The notes: generated by a model from the letters alone, not told the origin. DNA of 64,000 nucleotides from Tateyamaria sp947503385 (GCF_051195235.1 NZ_JBNFZM010000001.1:248001-312000), one strand, 5' to 3'; numbered from the stretch's first letter, positions 7,810-16,753 are shown. Program-made: numbers and translations.

Positions 7810-8702
7810 TACGATTTCTTCCCTTTCAGCATTCCAAACGCCTCTTGAAAGGCATCCATCGCACTTGCGGGCAGGATCACGGTCTGTTGGCCTTGCCCTT
7901 TGGCAATCTCCGACACCGCGTCCACCTGTTTCAGCGCAACCTGATACTGCGCCGCCTCAATGCCGTGCGCCGCAATCGCGTCCGCCACCACTTTCGTGGC
8001 ATAGGCTTCGGCCTCCGCCTCGACCCGGCGCGCCTTGGCCCCCTGTTCGGCGGCATAAAGCTCGGCATCCGCGTTCAGTTCGGTGGCACGCTTGTGGCCT
8101 TCGGCCTCGGTCACGGCTGCGCGGCGGGCGCGCTCGGCATTCAGCTGTTGCAGCATTGCCTCCCGCGTGGCCACATCAAGGTTCACGTCGAGGATTTCCG
8201 CGCGCGTCACCTCGATGCCCCAGTCATTCACCGCTTCTTCGACAAGCACCTTGATCTGGGCGATCAGCTGCTGCCGGTTCGACTGGACCTCGTCCAGCTC
8301 CATCTTGCCGATCTCGGCCCGCACGATGCCCGCCACGGTTGTCTGCACCGCTGCGTCCACATCGCGAATGCGGTACACCGTCCGCTCTGGTTCGGTCACG
8401 CGGTAAAAGATGCTGGTTTCCACCTGCACCAGCACGTTGTCAGACGTGATCGCGTCTTGATTTGCGTTGGGCAATTGCCGTTCCAGCACCGACACTTTGT
8501 GGCGCACAACATCCAGAAATGGCACGATAAAGTTGATGCCGGGCCCCAGCACCGAATGCAGGCGGCCAAACCGTTCCACAACGTATTTTTCGCTCTGCGG
8601 CACAATCCGAACACCCAGAAAGATGCACAGAAACAGGAATATCGCACCCAGAATCAAAATCAGGTTTTCGCTGAGCAGGCTCAGGATGTATTCTTCGGTC
8701 AA
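7809..8702 (-). CDS. SPFH/stomatin-type membrane scaffold protein (QmcA-like)
   Basis: 297 residues with an N-terminal membrane anchor (about 10-29), then the SPFH/band 7 domain: VPQSEKYVVERFGR, GPGINFIVPFLD, DNVLVQVETSIFYRV, and a long Ala/Glu-rich coiled coil (about 170-255, AERARRAAVTEAEGHKRA) that drives oligomerisation. These proteins form ring-like scaffolds around membrane proteases. The start at TTG 8702 is preferred because GAGGGGG lies seven bases upstream; a TTG at 8720 has no such site. It is the first gene of an SPFH-NfeD operon. Confidence 0.9.
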   Translation of the reverse strand: MTEEYILSLLSENLILILGAIFLFLCIFLGVRIVPQSEKYVVERFGRLHSVLGPGINFIVPFLDVVRHKVSVLERQLPNANQDAITSDNVLVQVETSIFYRVTEPERTVYRIRDVDAAVQTTVAGIVRAEIGKMELDEVQSNRQQLIAQIKVLVEEAVNDWGIEVTRAEILDVNLDVATREAMLQQLNAERARRAAVTEAEGHKRATELNADAELYAAEQGAKARRVEAEAEAYATKVVADAIAAHGIEAAQYQVALKQVDAVSEIAKGQGQQTVILPASAMDAFQEAFGMLKGKKS

Positions 8703-8786
8703 CGGCGGCCCCCTCGTCAAAGTAAATGCTGTTTACATTCCGATATGGAGACAATTCCCTTGATTTTCAAGGGCAGAGGTCGCGCG

Positions 8787-9650
8787 TTAGATCGCAGCCT
8801 TGATGCTTTCGTCCAGATAGATTTCGCGCAGACGCGGGGCCACGCGCCCCGGTGTACCATCGCCCAAGGTCGCCCCGTCGATCTCAACCACCGGCATCAC
8901 AAAGGTTGAGGCGGAGGTGATGAACGCCTCGTCTGCCTCGCGCGCCTCTTCAATCGTAAAGTTGCGTTCCTCGACCTCCATCTGCGCTTCCTGAGCAAAG
9001 CGCAGGACAGCGGCGCGGGTGATCCCATGCAGGATGTCGTTAGACAAGGCGCGCGTGATGATCTTGTTGCCCTTCACGATATAGGCGTTGTTCGAAGTGC
9101 CTTCGGTCACGAACCCGTCTTGGGTCATCCACGCGTCATCCGCACCCGCCTTCTTGGCCATCATCTTGCCCATCGACGGGTACAAAAGCTGCACCGTCTT
9201 GATGTCGCGGCGGCCCCAGCGGATGTCTTCGATGCTGATCACCTTCATGCCCTTCTTGGCGGCAGGACTGTCCGCCAGTCCCGGTTTGTTCTGGGTAAAC
9301 AGCACAACCGTTTGCGGCGTCGTGTCCGGGTCCGGAAAGACAAAGTCGCGATCGTCCGGCGCGCCGCGCGTGATCTGTAGGTAGACCATGCCCTCTTCGA
9401 TCTCATTCACGCGGACCAGTTCACGGTGCACGTCCAGCAAATCTTCCTTGGAGATAGGCGACCCCATGTCCAGCTCGCCCAGCGACCGTTCCAGCCGCAC
9501 GGCATGGCCGTCAAAATCCACCAGCTTCCCGCCCAGCACGCTTGTCACCTCATAGACACCATCCGCCATCAGGAACCCCCGATCAAAGATTGACACCTTG
9601 GCTTCAGTCTCGGGCAGGTATTCTCCGTTCACATAGACGGTTCTGGTCAT
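8787..9650 (-). CDS. PLP-dependent class IV aminotransferase, D-amino acid type
   Basis: 287 residues of fold type IV: YVNGEYLPETEAKVSIFDRG, FLMADGVYEVTSV, VYLQITRG, and a Lys in the KTVQLLYPSMGKMMAKKAG region as candidate Schiff-base residue. It resembles D-alanine aminotransferase more than branched-chain transaminase, which fits its place downstream of dgcN-dgcA. Its ATG overlaps the stop of the upstream cysteine hydrolase gene (9647-9650), so it is the last gene of that operon. In such a setting it could move the amino group between D-Ala and D-Glu; a role as 4-amino-4-deoxychorismate lyase is less likely but not excluded. Confidence 0.82.
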   Translation of the reverse strand: MTRTVYVNGEYLPETEAKVSIFDRGFLMADGVYEVTSVLGGKLVDFDGHAVRLERSLGELDMGSPISKEDLLDVHRELVRVNEIEEGMVYLQITRGAPDDRDFVFPDPDTTPQTVVLFTQNKPGLADSPAAKKGMKVISIEDIRWGRRDIKTVQLLYPSMGKMMAKKAGADDAWMTQDGFVTEGTSNNAYIVKGNKIITRALSNDILHGITRAAVLRFAQEAQMEVEERNFTIEEAREADEAFITSASTFVMPVVEIDGATLGDGTPGRVAPRLREIYLDESIKAAI

Positions 9651-10291
9651 CCTTCGGCTCCTGTTTGCGTCTCTTTCGCGGTCAACGCCGCAATCACTTC
9701 ATCCGACATGCGCACCGCGCCTGTCTGCAAATATTCCATCGCCCGCAGTGACGCGTCATGCGCCGCCACAGAAGACCCCGCCACGCAGTCGCTCAGCACG
9801 CGGCAGAAATAGTCGTGCTGGTGCCCATCCACAAAGGTGTAGTGCACACAGACATCTGTCAGCCCACCAACCATCAGCAGGGTCTGCGCACGCAGACCTT
9901 TCAGCAGGATTTCGAGGTCGGTGCCAAAGAACGCCGAATAGCGGCGCTTGGGCACAATATAGTCGGTCGGGCGCAGGTCCATCTCCTGCACCGCCAGCGC
10001 GGTGCCGGGCTTGTCTTCGAGACAATGCACATCCTCATCGCCATCAAGCTCCCGGCCAAAATCCACGCCATCAGGCCGATGCACCTCTTGCACAAATACA
10101 ACCGGCACACCCGTGGCATGGCAGGCGTCAATCACAGGCCGGGCCGCACGCATCCGGTCGGCATAGCCCGGCATGTTGTCAATCGCGCGCACGGCGCTGT
10201 CATCGATGAACGTGGATGCCTGAATATCAATGACCAACAGAACGGGGCGCCCTTCGATCAGCGCACGCACAGGTCCTTGATCATTTGACAA
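9647..10291 (-). CDS. isochorismatase-family cysteine hydrolase
   Basis: 214 residues: VLLVIDIQ carries the catalytic Asp, the RYSAFFGTDLEILLKG region resembles the substrate loop, and GLTDVCVHYTFVDGHQHDY holds the nucleophilic Cys. This family hydrolyses amides, ureas or ester-like bonds of small metabolites (ureidoacrylate, N-carbamoyl compounds, nicotinamide). The start is taken at TTG 10291, 5 bp after the dgcA stop; longer starts would overlap dgcA with non-homologous sequence. Its place between dgcA and a D-amino acid aminotransferase suggests an amidase for an N-substituted amino acid, which is inference. Confidence 0.85.
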   Translation of the reverse strand: MSNDQGPVRALIEGRPVLLVIDIQASTFIDDSAVRAIDNMPGYADRMRAARPVIDACHATGVPVVFVQEVHRPDGVDFGRELDGDEDVHCLEDKPGTALAVQEMDLRPTDYIVPKRRYSAFFGTDLEILLKGLRAQTLLMVGGLTDVCVHYTFVDGHQHDYFCRVLSDCVAGSSVAAHDASLRAMEYLQTGAVRMSDEVIAALTAKETQTGAEG

Positions 10292-10295
10292 CGCA

Positions 10296-11264
10296 CTACC
10301 CCCACAGCGCCGCCGCAGGCGGATGCACCCCGGCCGCATCGAACATCAGCGGATCAGCCCGGTCTTCCGCCAATAACAGCGGCCCGTCAAGGTCCACCAC
10401 AGCCGCACCTTGCGCCACCAGCACCGCGGGGGCCATCGCCAGCGACGAGCCGAGCATGCAGCCCATCATAACGCTGTACCCGTCAGCCAAGGCCGCCGCG
10501 CGCAAGGCCAGCGATTCCGTCAGCCCGCCCGCTTTGTCCAGCTTGATGTTGACCATGTCGTACTTGCCCTTGAGCGTGGGCAGCGATGCGCGATCATGGC
10601 AGCTTTCATCGGCACAGACGGGCAGGACGCGCTCCAGTTCGGCCAGTGCGTCGTCGGCACCGGCTGGCAAGGGTTGCTCGACCATTTCAACGCCGAGACG
10701 CACCAGAACAGGGGCCAAAGTCTGGTACAGATCGGGTGTCCAGCCTTCGTTGGCGTCCACGATGATACGTGCATCCGGCGCACCGGCCCGCACCGACTCA
10801 ATCCGCGCCACATCCGCCTCGCCCCCCCCCAGCTTGGTCTTGAGCAAGGGCCGGAACGCGTGCGTGGCGGCCTGCTTGCGCATCGCCTCCGGAGTGTCCA
10901 GCGATAGGGTATAGGCCGTGATTTCCGGCCCCGGCGCCGCCAACCCCGCCACATCCCAAGCGCGCCGGCCGGCCTGCTTGGCCTCAAGATCCCACAACGC
11001 GCAATCCACTGCATTTCGCGCAGCACCCGGCGACAGCAGGTCCTGCAGCGCTGTCCGCGTCACATCCGCCGGAAGTGCCTCGATCTGCGCCGTGACCGTG
11101 TCCAGCGTCTCATCGTAACGGGCATAGGGCACACACTCGCCCCATCCCTGATGCACACCATCCGACACCCGCACCGTCAGCACCTGCGCCTCGGTCCGCG
11201 ATCCCCGCGCGATGGTAAAGACCTGTGCCAGCGGAAAAACATCCCGGCTTACCTCAATGCGCAT
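10296..11264 (-). CDS. dgcA: N-acetyl-D-glutamate racemase DgcA / dipeptide epimerase (enolase superfamily)
   Basis: 322 residues of the muconate-lactonising subgroup. The general bases are Lys142/Lys144 (LLKTKLGGG) and Lys244 (KLDKAGG), and the Mg ligands are Asp170 (IIVDANEGW), Glu196 (VEQPLPAG) and Asp219 (CADESCHD), all in place. Homologues were first named L-Ala-D/L-Glu epimerases. When paired with a DUF1611 protein, as here, the family member DgcA racemises N-acetyl-D-Glu to N-acetyl-L-Glu in D-glutamate catabolism. dgcN lies 62 bp upstream on the same strand, and the cysteine hydrolase follows 4 bp downstream. Confidence 0.85.
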   Translation of the reverse strand: MRIEVSRDVFPLAQVFTIARGSRTEAQVLTVRVSDGVHQGWGECVPYARYDETLDTVTAQIEALPADVTRTALQDLLSPGAARNAVDCALWDLEAKQAGRRAWDVAGLAAPGPEITAYTLSLDTPEAMRKQAATHAFRPLLKTKLGGGEADVARIESVRAGAPDARIIVDANEGWTPDLYQTLAPVLVRLGVEMVEQPLPAGADDALAELERVLPVCADESCHDRASLPTLKGKYDMVNIKLDKAGGLTESLALRAAALADGYSVMMGCMLGSSLAMAPAVLVAQGAAVVDLDGPLLLAEDRADPLMFDAAGVHPPAAALWG

Positions 11265-11272
11265 CGCCGTCC

Positions 11273-11309
11273 CCGTCTCTGTCCCAAAAAATCCTCCCCG
11301 AAGGGCCGG
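11273..11309 (+). repeat. intergenic repeat, copy 2
   Basis: Second copy of the element at 6361-6398. It occupies most of the 62 bp between dgcN and dgcA. On the minus strand, the transcribed strand here, it reads as a small CCC-TTCG-GGG hairpin followed by AGGATTTTTTGGG, so it could act as a weak attenuator or RNA-processing site inside the dgc operon. Confidence 0.8.
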
Positions 11310-11326
11310 TCCGTCTCATGCGCCCC

Positions 11327-12328
11327 TCACAGGGCCAACAGACCATCCACCAGTTTCCCCGCACCGAAACGGAACGGGTCCGTCGCAGGCAGGTTCATCC
11401 GATCCTCGATCTCGGTCAAGCACGCACGCGCTTGCGCTTCGTCCAGCGCCTTGGTGTTGACCGAAACGCCGGTGACCTGCGCTGCGGGGTTCGCGACGCG
11501 GGCAATTGGCAGAGCCGTATCGCGCAGCGTCTCCAGCGACGGCAGGGCGTAGTGCGGCAGGCCCCGCATATGGGTCCGCGTCGGCTCGTGACACAGCACC
11601 AGCGCGTCGGGTTGGCCGCCGTGGATCAGCGCCATGGTCACGCCCGAATAGGACACGTGGAACAGGCTGCCCTGCCCCTCGATGTGGTCCCAGTGATCGG
11701 CATCATTGTCCGGCGTCAAATATTCGACCGCGCCAGCCATGAAATCCGCGATCACCGCGTCCAGCGGCACACCCTTGCCCGTGATCAGGATGCCCGTCTG
11801 GCCCGTGGCCCGGAACGTGGACTTCAATCCACGGGCCTGCATCTCGGCGTCCATCGACATCGCCGTGTACATCTTGCCACAAGAACAATCCGTACCAATG
11901 GCCAGCGCCCGCTTGCCGGTGCGCTTTTGACCGTTTGCAATCGGGTAGGCCACCGTGGGGACACGCACATCATGGAGCGTCCCGCCATTCACCTTTGCCG
12001 CCGATTGCAGCTCGTTCTCGTCGCGCAACAGGGTGTGCAGACCAGCGGCAAGGTCATAGCCCATTTGCAGGGCCTGTACCAAAACCACTTTCCACGCATC
12101 AGATATGATGCCGCCCCGGTTCGCCACACCGATCACCAGCGTCTTGGCCCCGGCGGCCAGCCCGTCTTCGAGGGTCATGTCGGTCAGGCCCATATCGGCA
12201 CCACATCCCGGCAGGCGCAACTGGCCCACGGCGTTTTCGGGACGCCAATCCTTGATCCCTTGGGCGACCTTGGCGGCCAGTTGGTCAGGGGCATCGCCCA
12301 AAAACAGAAGATACGGTGTTTGAATCAT
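11327..12328 (-). CDS. dgcN: D-glutamate N-acetyltransferase DgcN (DUF1611 family)
   Basis: 333 residues with the two-part DUF1611 layout: an N-terminal Rossmann-like part (MIQTPYLLFLGDAPDQLAAK, GAKTLVIGVANRGG) and a C-terminal P-loop NTPase-like part with ALAIGTDCSCGKMYTAM (P-loop near residues 145-153) and ATGQTGILITGKG. DgcN acetylates D-Glu, after which DgcA racemises the product. The start at 12328 (MIQTPY) was chosen over a longer frame because it matches the family N-terminus. It opens the dgcN-dgcA-hydrolase-aminotransferase operon; its promoter must lie in the 133 bp before it. Confidence 0.87.
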   Translation of the reverse strand: MIQTPYLLFLGDAPDQLAAKVAQGIKDWRPENAVGQLRLPGCGADMGLTDMTLEDGLAAGAKTLVIGVANRGGIISDAWKVVLVQALQMGYDLAAGLHTLLRDENELQSAAKVNGGTLHDVRVPTVAYPIANGQKRTGKRALAIGTDCSCGKMYTAMSMDAEMQARGLKSTFRATGQTGILITGKGVPLDAVIADFMAGAVEYLTPDNDADHWDHIEGQGSLFHVSYSGVTMALIHGGQPDALVLCHEPTRTHMRGLPHYALPSLETLRDTALPIARVANPAAQVTGVSVNTKALDEAQARACLTEIEDRMNLPATDPFRFGAGKLVDGLLAL

Positions 12329-12461
12329 GTCACGAGGCTCCCCTAGCAGCTGCCGCGCAGTTTCATGCAAGTATCGGACACATTGCTCGCAAAATCCCCT
12401 TTTCTGCACACCCGAGCCGAAGAAATGTGCGTTTGGATGGATATCGCCGAAGGTTCTTGCG

Positions 12462-13655
12462 TCACCCCAACACACGACCGAACAGATTCATCACCTGCGA
12501 CATCAGGCTGACGAATCCCTTTTCGTTCGGAACAAGGATCTCAAGTCCTAAGGTGAACAGCGGAAACAGGCTGGTGATCGAGAATAGGCCCCGAACCGAC
12601 GCGCGCAGCGGCACGCTGGACATCGACGAAATCCGGGACGAGACAGCGGTCAGGGCCTCGCTTTCCTCAATGGCGGACTTTGCATCACGCCAGTTGTCGC
12701 TGTTGTGAAAGACCGATTGCAGGTCGCTGAGCGTTCCGACGGTCTTGGCCCGCCACGCGGCGACGACCTCTCTCTTGGAGGCGCGGTAGTGGCCGATGAA
12801 CGTGTAGAAGGGCGAGATCAGCCCGTACCACGCAATCACCATCGCCACGATCAAAAGGCCAAGATGCAGCGGCCACCACTGGCCGTAGAATGCGCGCACC
12901 TCCGGCACGCTCCAGACCATCGCCAGCCAAAAAGACAGCCACGTGATCGGCAGGGAGACCAGGATACCCTGAAAGGCGAGGAACTCGCCCACACGCCGGG
13001 CACCGCCTGCGCCGTCACTGTGCCCCAGTACCAGCCGCAATTGCCCACCGCTGCGGTTCAAGCGCCGCCCAAAGGTTCCCAGGGCCGCGATCGTGCCCAG
13101 CCTGTGTCCTGCCAGCGCTCCCAGAAAAGTCATGGACCAAAGCATCTCGTGCGCGGCAGGCTCGGTGGGCCAGCCCTGAAAATGCAGGAAAACCGTACCG
13201 GGAAAGACCATCACCACCACGCACAACGCTGTGACGCGCGAAAACATCATGCGCCGGTGTTCGATCACCGCATCGTCGGCGTCAGTCCAATGCAGCACGC
13301 CTTCGGCCCGCAATTGCGTGGACATCGCGCGATAAAGGCCCTCGACCCACATCGACAGCCACAGTCCCAAAAAACACACAAAGTACCCGCTGGACAGCAT
13401 CGGATCGGCCAGCTTGCCGACCTCAATGTCGCGCGGCACGTCGCACATGGCAGCCGACAGGCTGCATACCCGCGACGGAATGATCCCAAGAATGCCGCTT
13501 GGATACGCCGCCAGAAAGGCGTCCAGATCGTAGAAATGCAGCACTCTGTCATCCGCGCCCACCAGCGGGAACAAGGCCTGCACCCGGTATAGCCCGTAGA
13601 CGGTCACCACCACCAACGCGGTCCACACCAGCCGGTGTTCCAGGTTCCGCAACAT
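12462..13655 (-). CDS. multi-pass membrane protein of unknown family
   Basis: 397 residues with about six membrane segments: near 10-28, 95-113, 140-160, 170-190, 230-260 and 265-295. A long soluble tail (about 300-375, HYRASKREVVAAWRAKTVG and SAIEESEALTAVSSRISSMS) ends in another hydrophobic stretch. The loop after the first helix has three Cys (CSLSAAMCDVPRD). GGGGGA seven bases before the ATG at 13655 decides the start. I do not recognise a family. It is alone on its strand, between dgcN and malyl-CoA lyase. Its size and regular topology argue for a real gene. Confidence 0.75.
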   Translation of the reverse strand: MLRNLEHRLVWTALVVVTVYGLYRVQALFPLVGADDRVLHFYDLDAFLAAYPSGILGIIPSRVCSLSAAMCDVPRDIEVGKLADPMLSSGYFVCFLGLWLSMWVEGLYRAMSTQLRAEGVLHWTDADDAVIEHRRMMFSRVTALCVVVMVFPGTVFLHFQGWPTEPAAHEMLWSMTFLGALAGHRLGTIAALGTFGRRLNRSGGQLRLVLGHSDGAGGARRVGEFLAFQGILVSLPITWLSFWLAMVWSVPEVRAFYGQWWPLHLGLLIVAMVIAWYGLISPFYTFIGHYRASKREVVAAWRAKTVGTLSDLQSVFHNSDNWRDAKSAIEESEALTAVSSRISSMSSVPLRASVRGLFSITSLFPLFTLGLEILVPNEKGFVSLMSQVMNLFGRVLG

Positions 13656-13809
13656 GCCATCGTCCCCCAGACTGACATACACGCACAGGATGAAGCGGTC
13701 GCAGGCGCAAGGGAAGGATGAATTCCGGTCCGAACCAGTCTTGCGCAGCCGCGCGTATTATCCTATCGGCATCGCACCTCCAATTGAAATTATATTACGC
13801 GAGCTTCCG

Positions 13810-14769
13810 ATGTCCTTTCGCCTGCAACCCTCCCCGCCCGCACGTCCCAACCGCTGCCAACTGTTTGGCCCCGGCTCCCGTCCGGCCATCTTTGAAAAGA
13901 TGGCGGCGTCCGCGGCGGATGTGATCAACCTCGACCTCGAAGACAGCGTGGCGCCCTCGGACAAAGACAGCGCGCGGGCCAATATCATTCAGGCCATCGG
14001 CGACATCGACTGGGGCACCAAGACGCTGAGCGTCCGGATCAATGGGCTCGACACGCCCTATTGGTATCGTGACGTGGTCGGCCTGCTGGAACAGGCCAGC
14101 GACCGGCTGGACCAGATCATGATCCCCAAAGTTGGCAATGCCGGTGACATCTATGCCGTCGATGCGCTTGTCACGGCCATCGAGGCCGCAAAGGGGCGCA
14201 CCAAGCCCATCACCTTCGAGGTCATCATCGAAAGCGCGGCCGGTATCGCCCATGTCGAAGAGATCGCCGCCGCCTCCCCCCGCATGGCCGCGATGAGCCT
14301 CGGCGCTGCGGATTTCGCTGCATCCATGGGCATGGCGACGACAGGCATCGGCGGCACACAGGAAGATTACTATATGATCCGCGACGGTCAGAAACACTGG
14401 TCCGATCCGTGGCACTGGGCGCAGGCCGCCATCGTCGCCGCTTGTCGGACACATGGTGTGCTGCCGGTAGATGGGCCCTTTGGCGACTTCTCCGACGATG
14501 ACGGCTTCGTGGCACAGGCAAAACGCTCCGCGACTCTCGGCATGGTTGGCAAATGGGCAATCCACCCCAAACAGGTTGCCCTCGCCAACGAGGTTTTCAC
14601 CCCGTCTGAGGCAGCGGTCGCGGAAGCCCGCGAAATCCTCGCCGCCATGGAGGAGGCAAAGGCAAAAGGCGAAGGCGCCACGGTCTACAAGGGCCGCCTT
14701 GTCGACATTGCCTCGATCAAGCAGGCCGAAGTGATCGTCAAACAATCAGAGATGATTGCGGGCCACTAG
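13810..14769 (+). CDS. mcl1: L-malyl-CoA/beta-methylmalyl-CoA lyase
   Basis: 319 residues, close to the Mcl1 length. The HpcH/HpaI-citrate lyase beta fold shows NRCQLFGPGSRPAIFEKMAA, VINLDLEDSVAPSDKD with the Glu-Asp metal ligands, TFEVIIESAAGIAHVEEIAA, and MVGKWAIHPKQVALANEVF. Mcl1 cleaves beta-methylmalyl-CoA to glyoxylate and propionyl-CoA in the ethylmalonyl-CoA pathway and makes or cleaves malyl-CoA. The start at 13810 (MSFRLQP) was chosen over the long upstream frame, which reads through a promoter region. Other ethylmalonyl-CoA genes are not adjacent. Confidence 0.93.
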   Translation: MSFRLQPSPPARPNRCQLFGPGSRPAIFEKMAASAADVINLDLEDSVAPSDKDSARANIIQAIGDIDWGTKTLSVRINGLDTPYWYRDVVGLLEQASDRLDQIMIPKVGNAGDIYAVDALVTAIEAAKGRTKPITFEVIIESAAGIAHVEEIAAASPRMAAMSLGAADFAASMGMATTGIGGTQEDYYMIRDGQKHWSDPWHWAQAAIVAACRTHGVLPVDGPFGDFSDDDGFVAQAKRSATLGMVGKWAIHPKQVALANEVFTPSEAAVAEAREILAAMEEAKAKGEGATVYKGRLVDIASIKQAEVIVKQSEMIAGH

Positions 14770-14904
14770 GCCCGCCTTTGGGCGGCTGGCCTGTGGCCGT
14801 CCGCCCCATGCGTTTTCGTATATCCCGCAGACAGTTTTCGACAATGGCCGCCGACGGCCCGCTCCTGCATGTGGTGCGCACACACCGCACAACAGGGGCC
14901 CGAC

Positions 14905-15594
14905 ATGGTATCACTGCGCACATCCGAACGCGTCTTCCTTGCGTTCATGATCCTTTATTCGATCATCCCGGCGCTGGGTGGTCTGGTCCGGGTCATTGAT
15001 CTGACGCTTGGCACGGCGCTCATGCCTGCCAACCCCCGGGCACTGGCCACGCCACTGCCCATTGTTCTCCACATTTGCACCAGTTTTGTCTTTTGCATCT
15101 TTGGTGCGCTGCAATTCCTGCCAAGCCTGCGCCCCGGCCTGCACCGCAAAATCGGACCTGTAGTGGCACTGTCGGGCGGGCTGGCGGCGGCAACGGGGCT
15201 GTGGATGACGGTCACCTTTCCCTTCCCGGAGACGTTGCAGGGCCCGGCGCTCTTTTGGGTGCGCATGGTACTGGGGACCACAATGATTGCGCTCATCGGC
15301 ACGGGCCTCTTCGCCGCGCGCAGAAGGTCGGTCTTACATCACCGCGCTGCCATGATCTGCGCCTATGCCATTGGTCAGGGGGCGTCCACCCAAGGATTTT
15401 TTGGCATCACTTGGATGATCGCAGCAAGCGCGGAACCCACCGGAATAATCCGCGAAGCCCTGATGATCTCGGCCTGGGCCTTCAACCTCGCCGTCGCGTT
15501 GACCGTGATCTGGATGTATGGTGCGCGCGCTCATGGGACGGCGGGCGGGGCGCCTTTGGCCGCAGGCCAAACAGCGTCCGACCGTCGTCTCTAG
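14905..15594 (+). CDS. DUF2306-type membrane protein
   Basis: 229 residues with six or seven hydrophobic segments. The central part, LHICTSFVFCIFGALQFLPS then RPGLHRKIGPVVALSGG, matches DUF2306 proteins, including the His in the first helix and the HRKIG loop; LHHRAAMICAYAIGQGAS follows the same pattern. DUF2306 proteins may bind haem through these His residues, but no reaction is established. The ATG at 14905 was chosen because the membrane part begins there. Its stop shares CTAG with the convergent transglycosylase gene. Confidence 0.75.
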   Translation: MVSLRTSERVFLAFMILYSIIPALGGLVRVIDLTLGTALMPANPRALATPLPIVLHICTSFVFCIFGALQFLPSLRPGLHRKIGPVVALSGGLAAATGLWMTVTFPFPETLQGPALFWVRMVLGTTMIALIGTGLFAARRRSVLHHRAAMICAYAIGQGASTQGFFGITWMIAASAEPTGIIREALMISAWAFNLAVALTVIWMYGARAHGTAGGAPLAAGQTASDRRL

Positions 15595-16064
15595 TCCGGC
15601 CAGACCTTGCGCCCGTCCACGCCCGTCTCTGCGACCAGACCCCGCCGCTTGGCCTCGTAATAGTAGCCGCGCGCGTACCACATCACCGCCGTGTCCATGT
15701 CCCCGTCAGAAACCAGCCACGCCCCGCGCAGATATCGCACCGCGTATTTCAGGTTGGTCTCTGCATCGAGCAGGTCGCTGGGCTGCCCTCGAAACCCCAT
15801 CGACCGCGCGGTTGCGGGCAGGATTTGCATCAACCCGTAATACGGCCCGTTGCGCGCGGCGGGACGGTGTGTGCTTTCCCGGATCACGACCCGCTGAATC
15901 AGCGCCACTGGCACATCGTTCTCGGCAGCCGCTGCCTCGATCAGCCCACGCAACTCCTGCGTCTCGTTTGGGTAAAGCGGCACCACAGGGGCTGCCGCAC
16001 GCTCTGGTTCACCACCCGAGCAGGCGGCGAGCAGGGCAATCAGGATCACGACAAGGTATCTCAT
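15591..16064 (-). CDS. lytic transglycosylase lipoprotein
   Basis: 157 residues. A lipoprotein signal (VVILIALLAACSGGEPE, lipid-attached Cys near residue 15) precedes an SLT domain with VIRESTHRPAARNGPYYGLM and QILPATARSMGF. The Glu in RES is the catalytic acid and YGLMQILPAT is the signature loop. It should cleave peptidoglycan glycan strands to anhydro-muropeptides from the outer membrane or periplasmic face. The protein is short and has no extra wall-binding domain. The promoter is shared with the divergent DUF302 gene in a 121-bp spacer. Confidence 0.88.
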   Translation of the reverse strand: MRYLVVILIALLAACSGGEPERAAAPVVPLYPNETQELRGLIEAAAAENDVPVALIQRVVIRESTHRPAARNGPYYGLMQILPATARSMGFRGQPSDLLDAETNLKYAVRYLRGAWLVSDGDMDTAVMWYARGYYYEAKRRGLVAETGVDGRKVWPD

Positions 16065-16185
16065 AACCTGCGCCTACCCCGGACGCCCCCCACGCGTCAC
16101 GCCCTCTAGGCGCACTAAACCGTGATTGGGCAATTTCGTGCCTGCTGTGATTACGTGACACCAGTCAATCGCCGGAGACGACCCC

Positions 16186-16653
16186 ATGCGCAGCCTCTTT
16201 GCCGCCCTCGCCCTTATCTGCCTGACCCTGCCCGCCGCCGCCGAAATGACGCCGCGCGCAGGTTGGTCCGTGACACAAACATCAAAAACCTATGACCAGC
16301 TTATCGACGCAGTGAAATCTGCCGCCAAAGCCAACAAGATGGGCGTCGTCACCCAAGCCGGACCCACGGGTGCTGCCAGAAACCGTGGTGTCACCATCCC
16401 CGGCAACCGGGTGATCGGGCTGTTCAACAACCTCTACGCGGTCGAGGTGCTGGGCCTGTCCACAGCCGCGATGATCGAAGCCCCCATCCGCATATACGTC
16501 ACCGAAAACACGGACGGCACCGCGACGCTTAGCTACAAGACACCGTCGACCGTGTTTGCCCCCTACAAGGATGAGGCCGGGCCGGACCTCGCCCGGATCG
16601 CGGGCGAGTTGGATGCGATCTTTGCCGCGATTGCAGATATGGCGGTGCAGTAG
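16186..16653 (+). CDS. secreted DUF302 protein
   Basis: 155 residues with a signal peptide (FAALALICLTLPAAAEM). The mature part fits DUF302: a single alpha/beta domain with YDQLIDAVKSAAKANKMGV near the start, VIGLFNNLYAVEVLGLS in the middle and APIRIYVTEN later. DUF302 proteins have a compact fold of unknown substrate, and some are linked to metal or copper stress. No metal gene adjoins it. The start gives a clean signal sequence. Confidence 0.78.
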   Translation: MRSLFAALALICLTLPAAAEMTPRAGWSVTQTSKTYDQLIDAVKSAAKANKMGVVTQAGPTGAARNRGVTIPGNRVIGLFNNLYAVEVLGLSTAAMIEAPIRIYVTENTDGTATLSYKTPSTVFAPYKDEAGPDLARIAGELDAIFAAIADMAVQ

Positions 16654-16753
16654 ACTCAATTTTGAATGACTTCGGCGTCCGACACGCCGGTTGGTTTTAA
16701 GCTATGTTCACATTTTGAGCTTTTTCTGGGCGCGGGGTTGTCTGGAGAGTTTC

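Noticed and set aside
7764..8909. 381-codon plus-strand frame over the stomatin gene
   Set aside because: His- and Arg-rich shadow of the SPFH coiled coil; no start signal.
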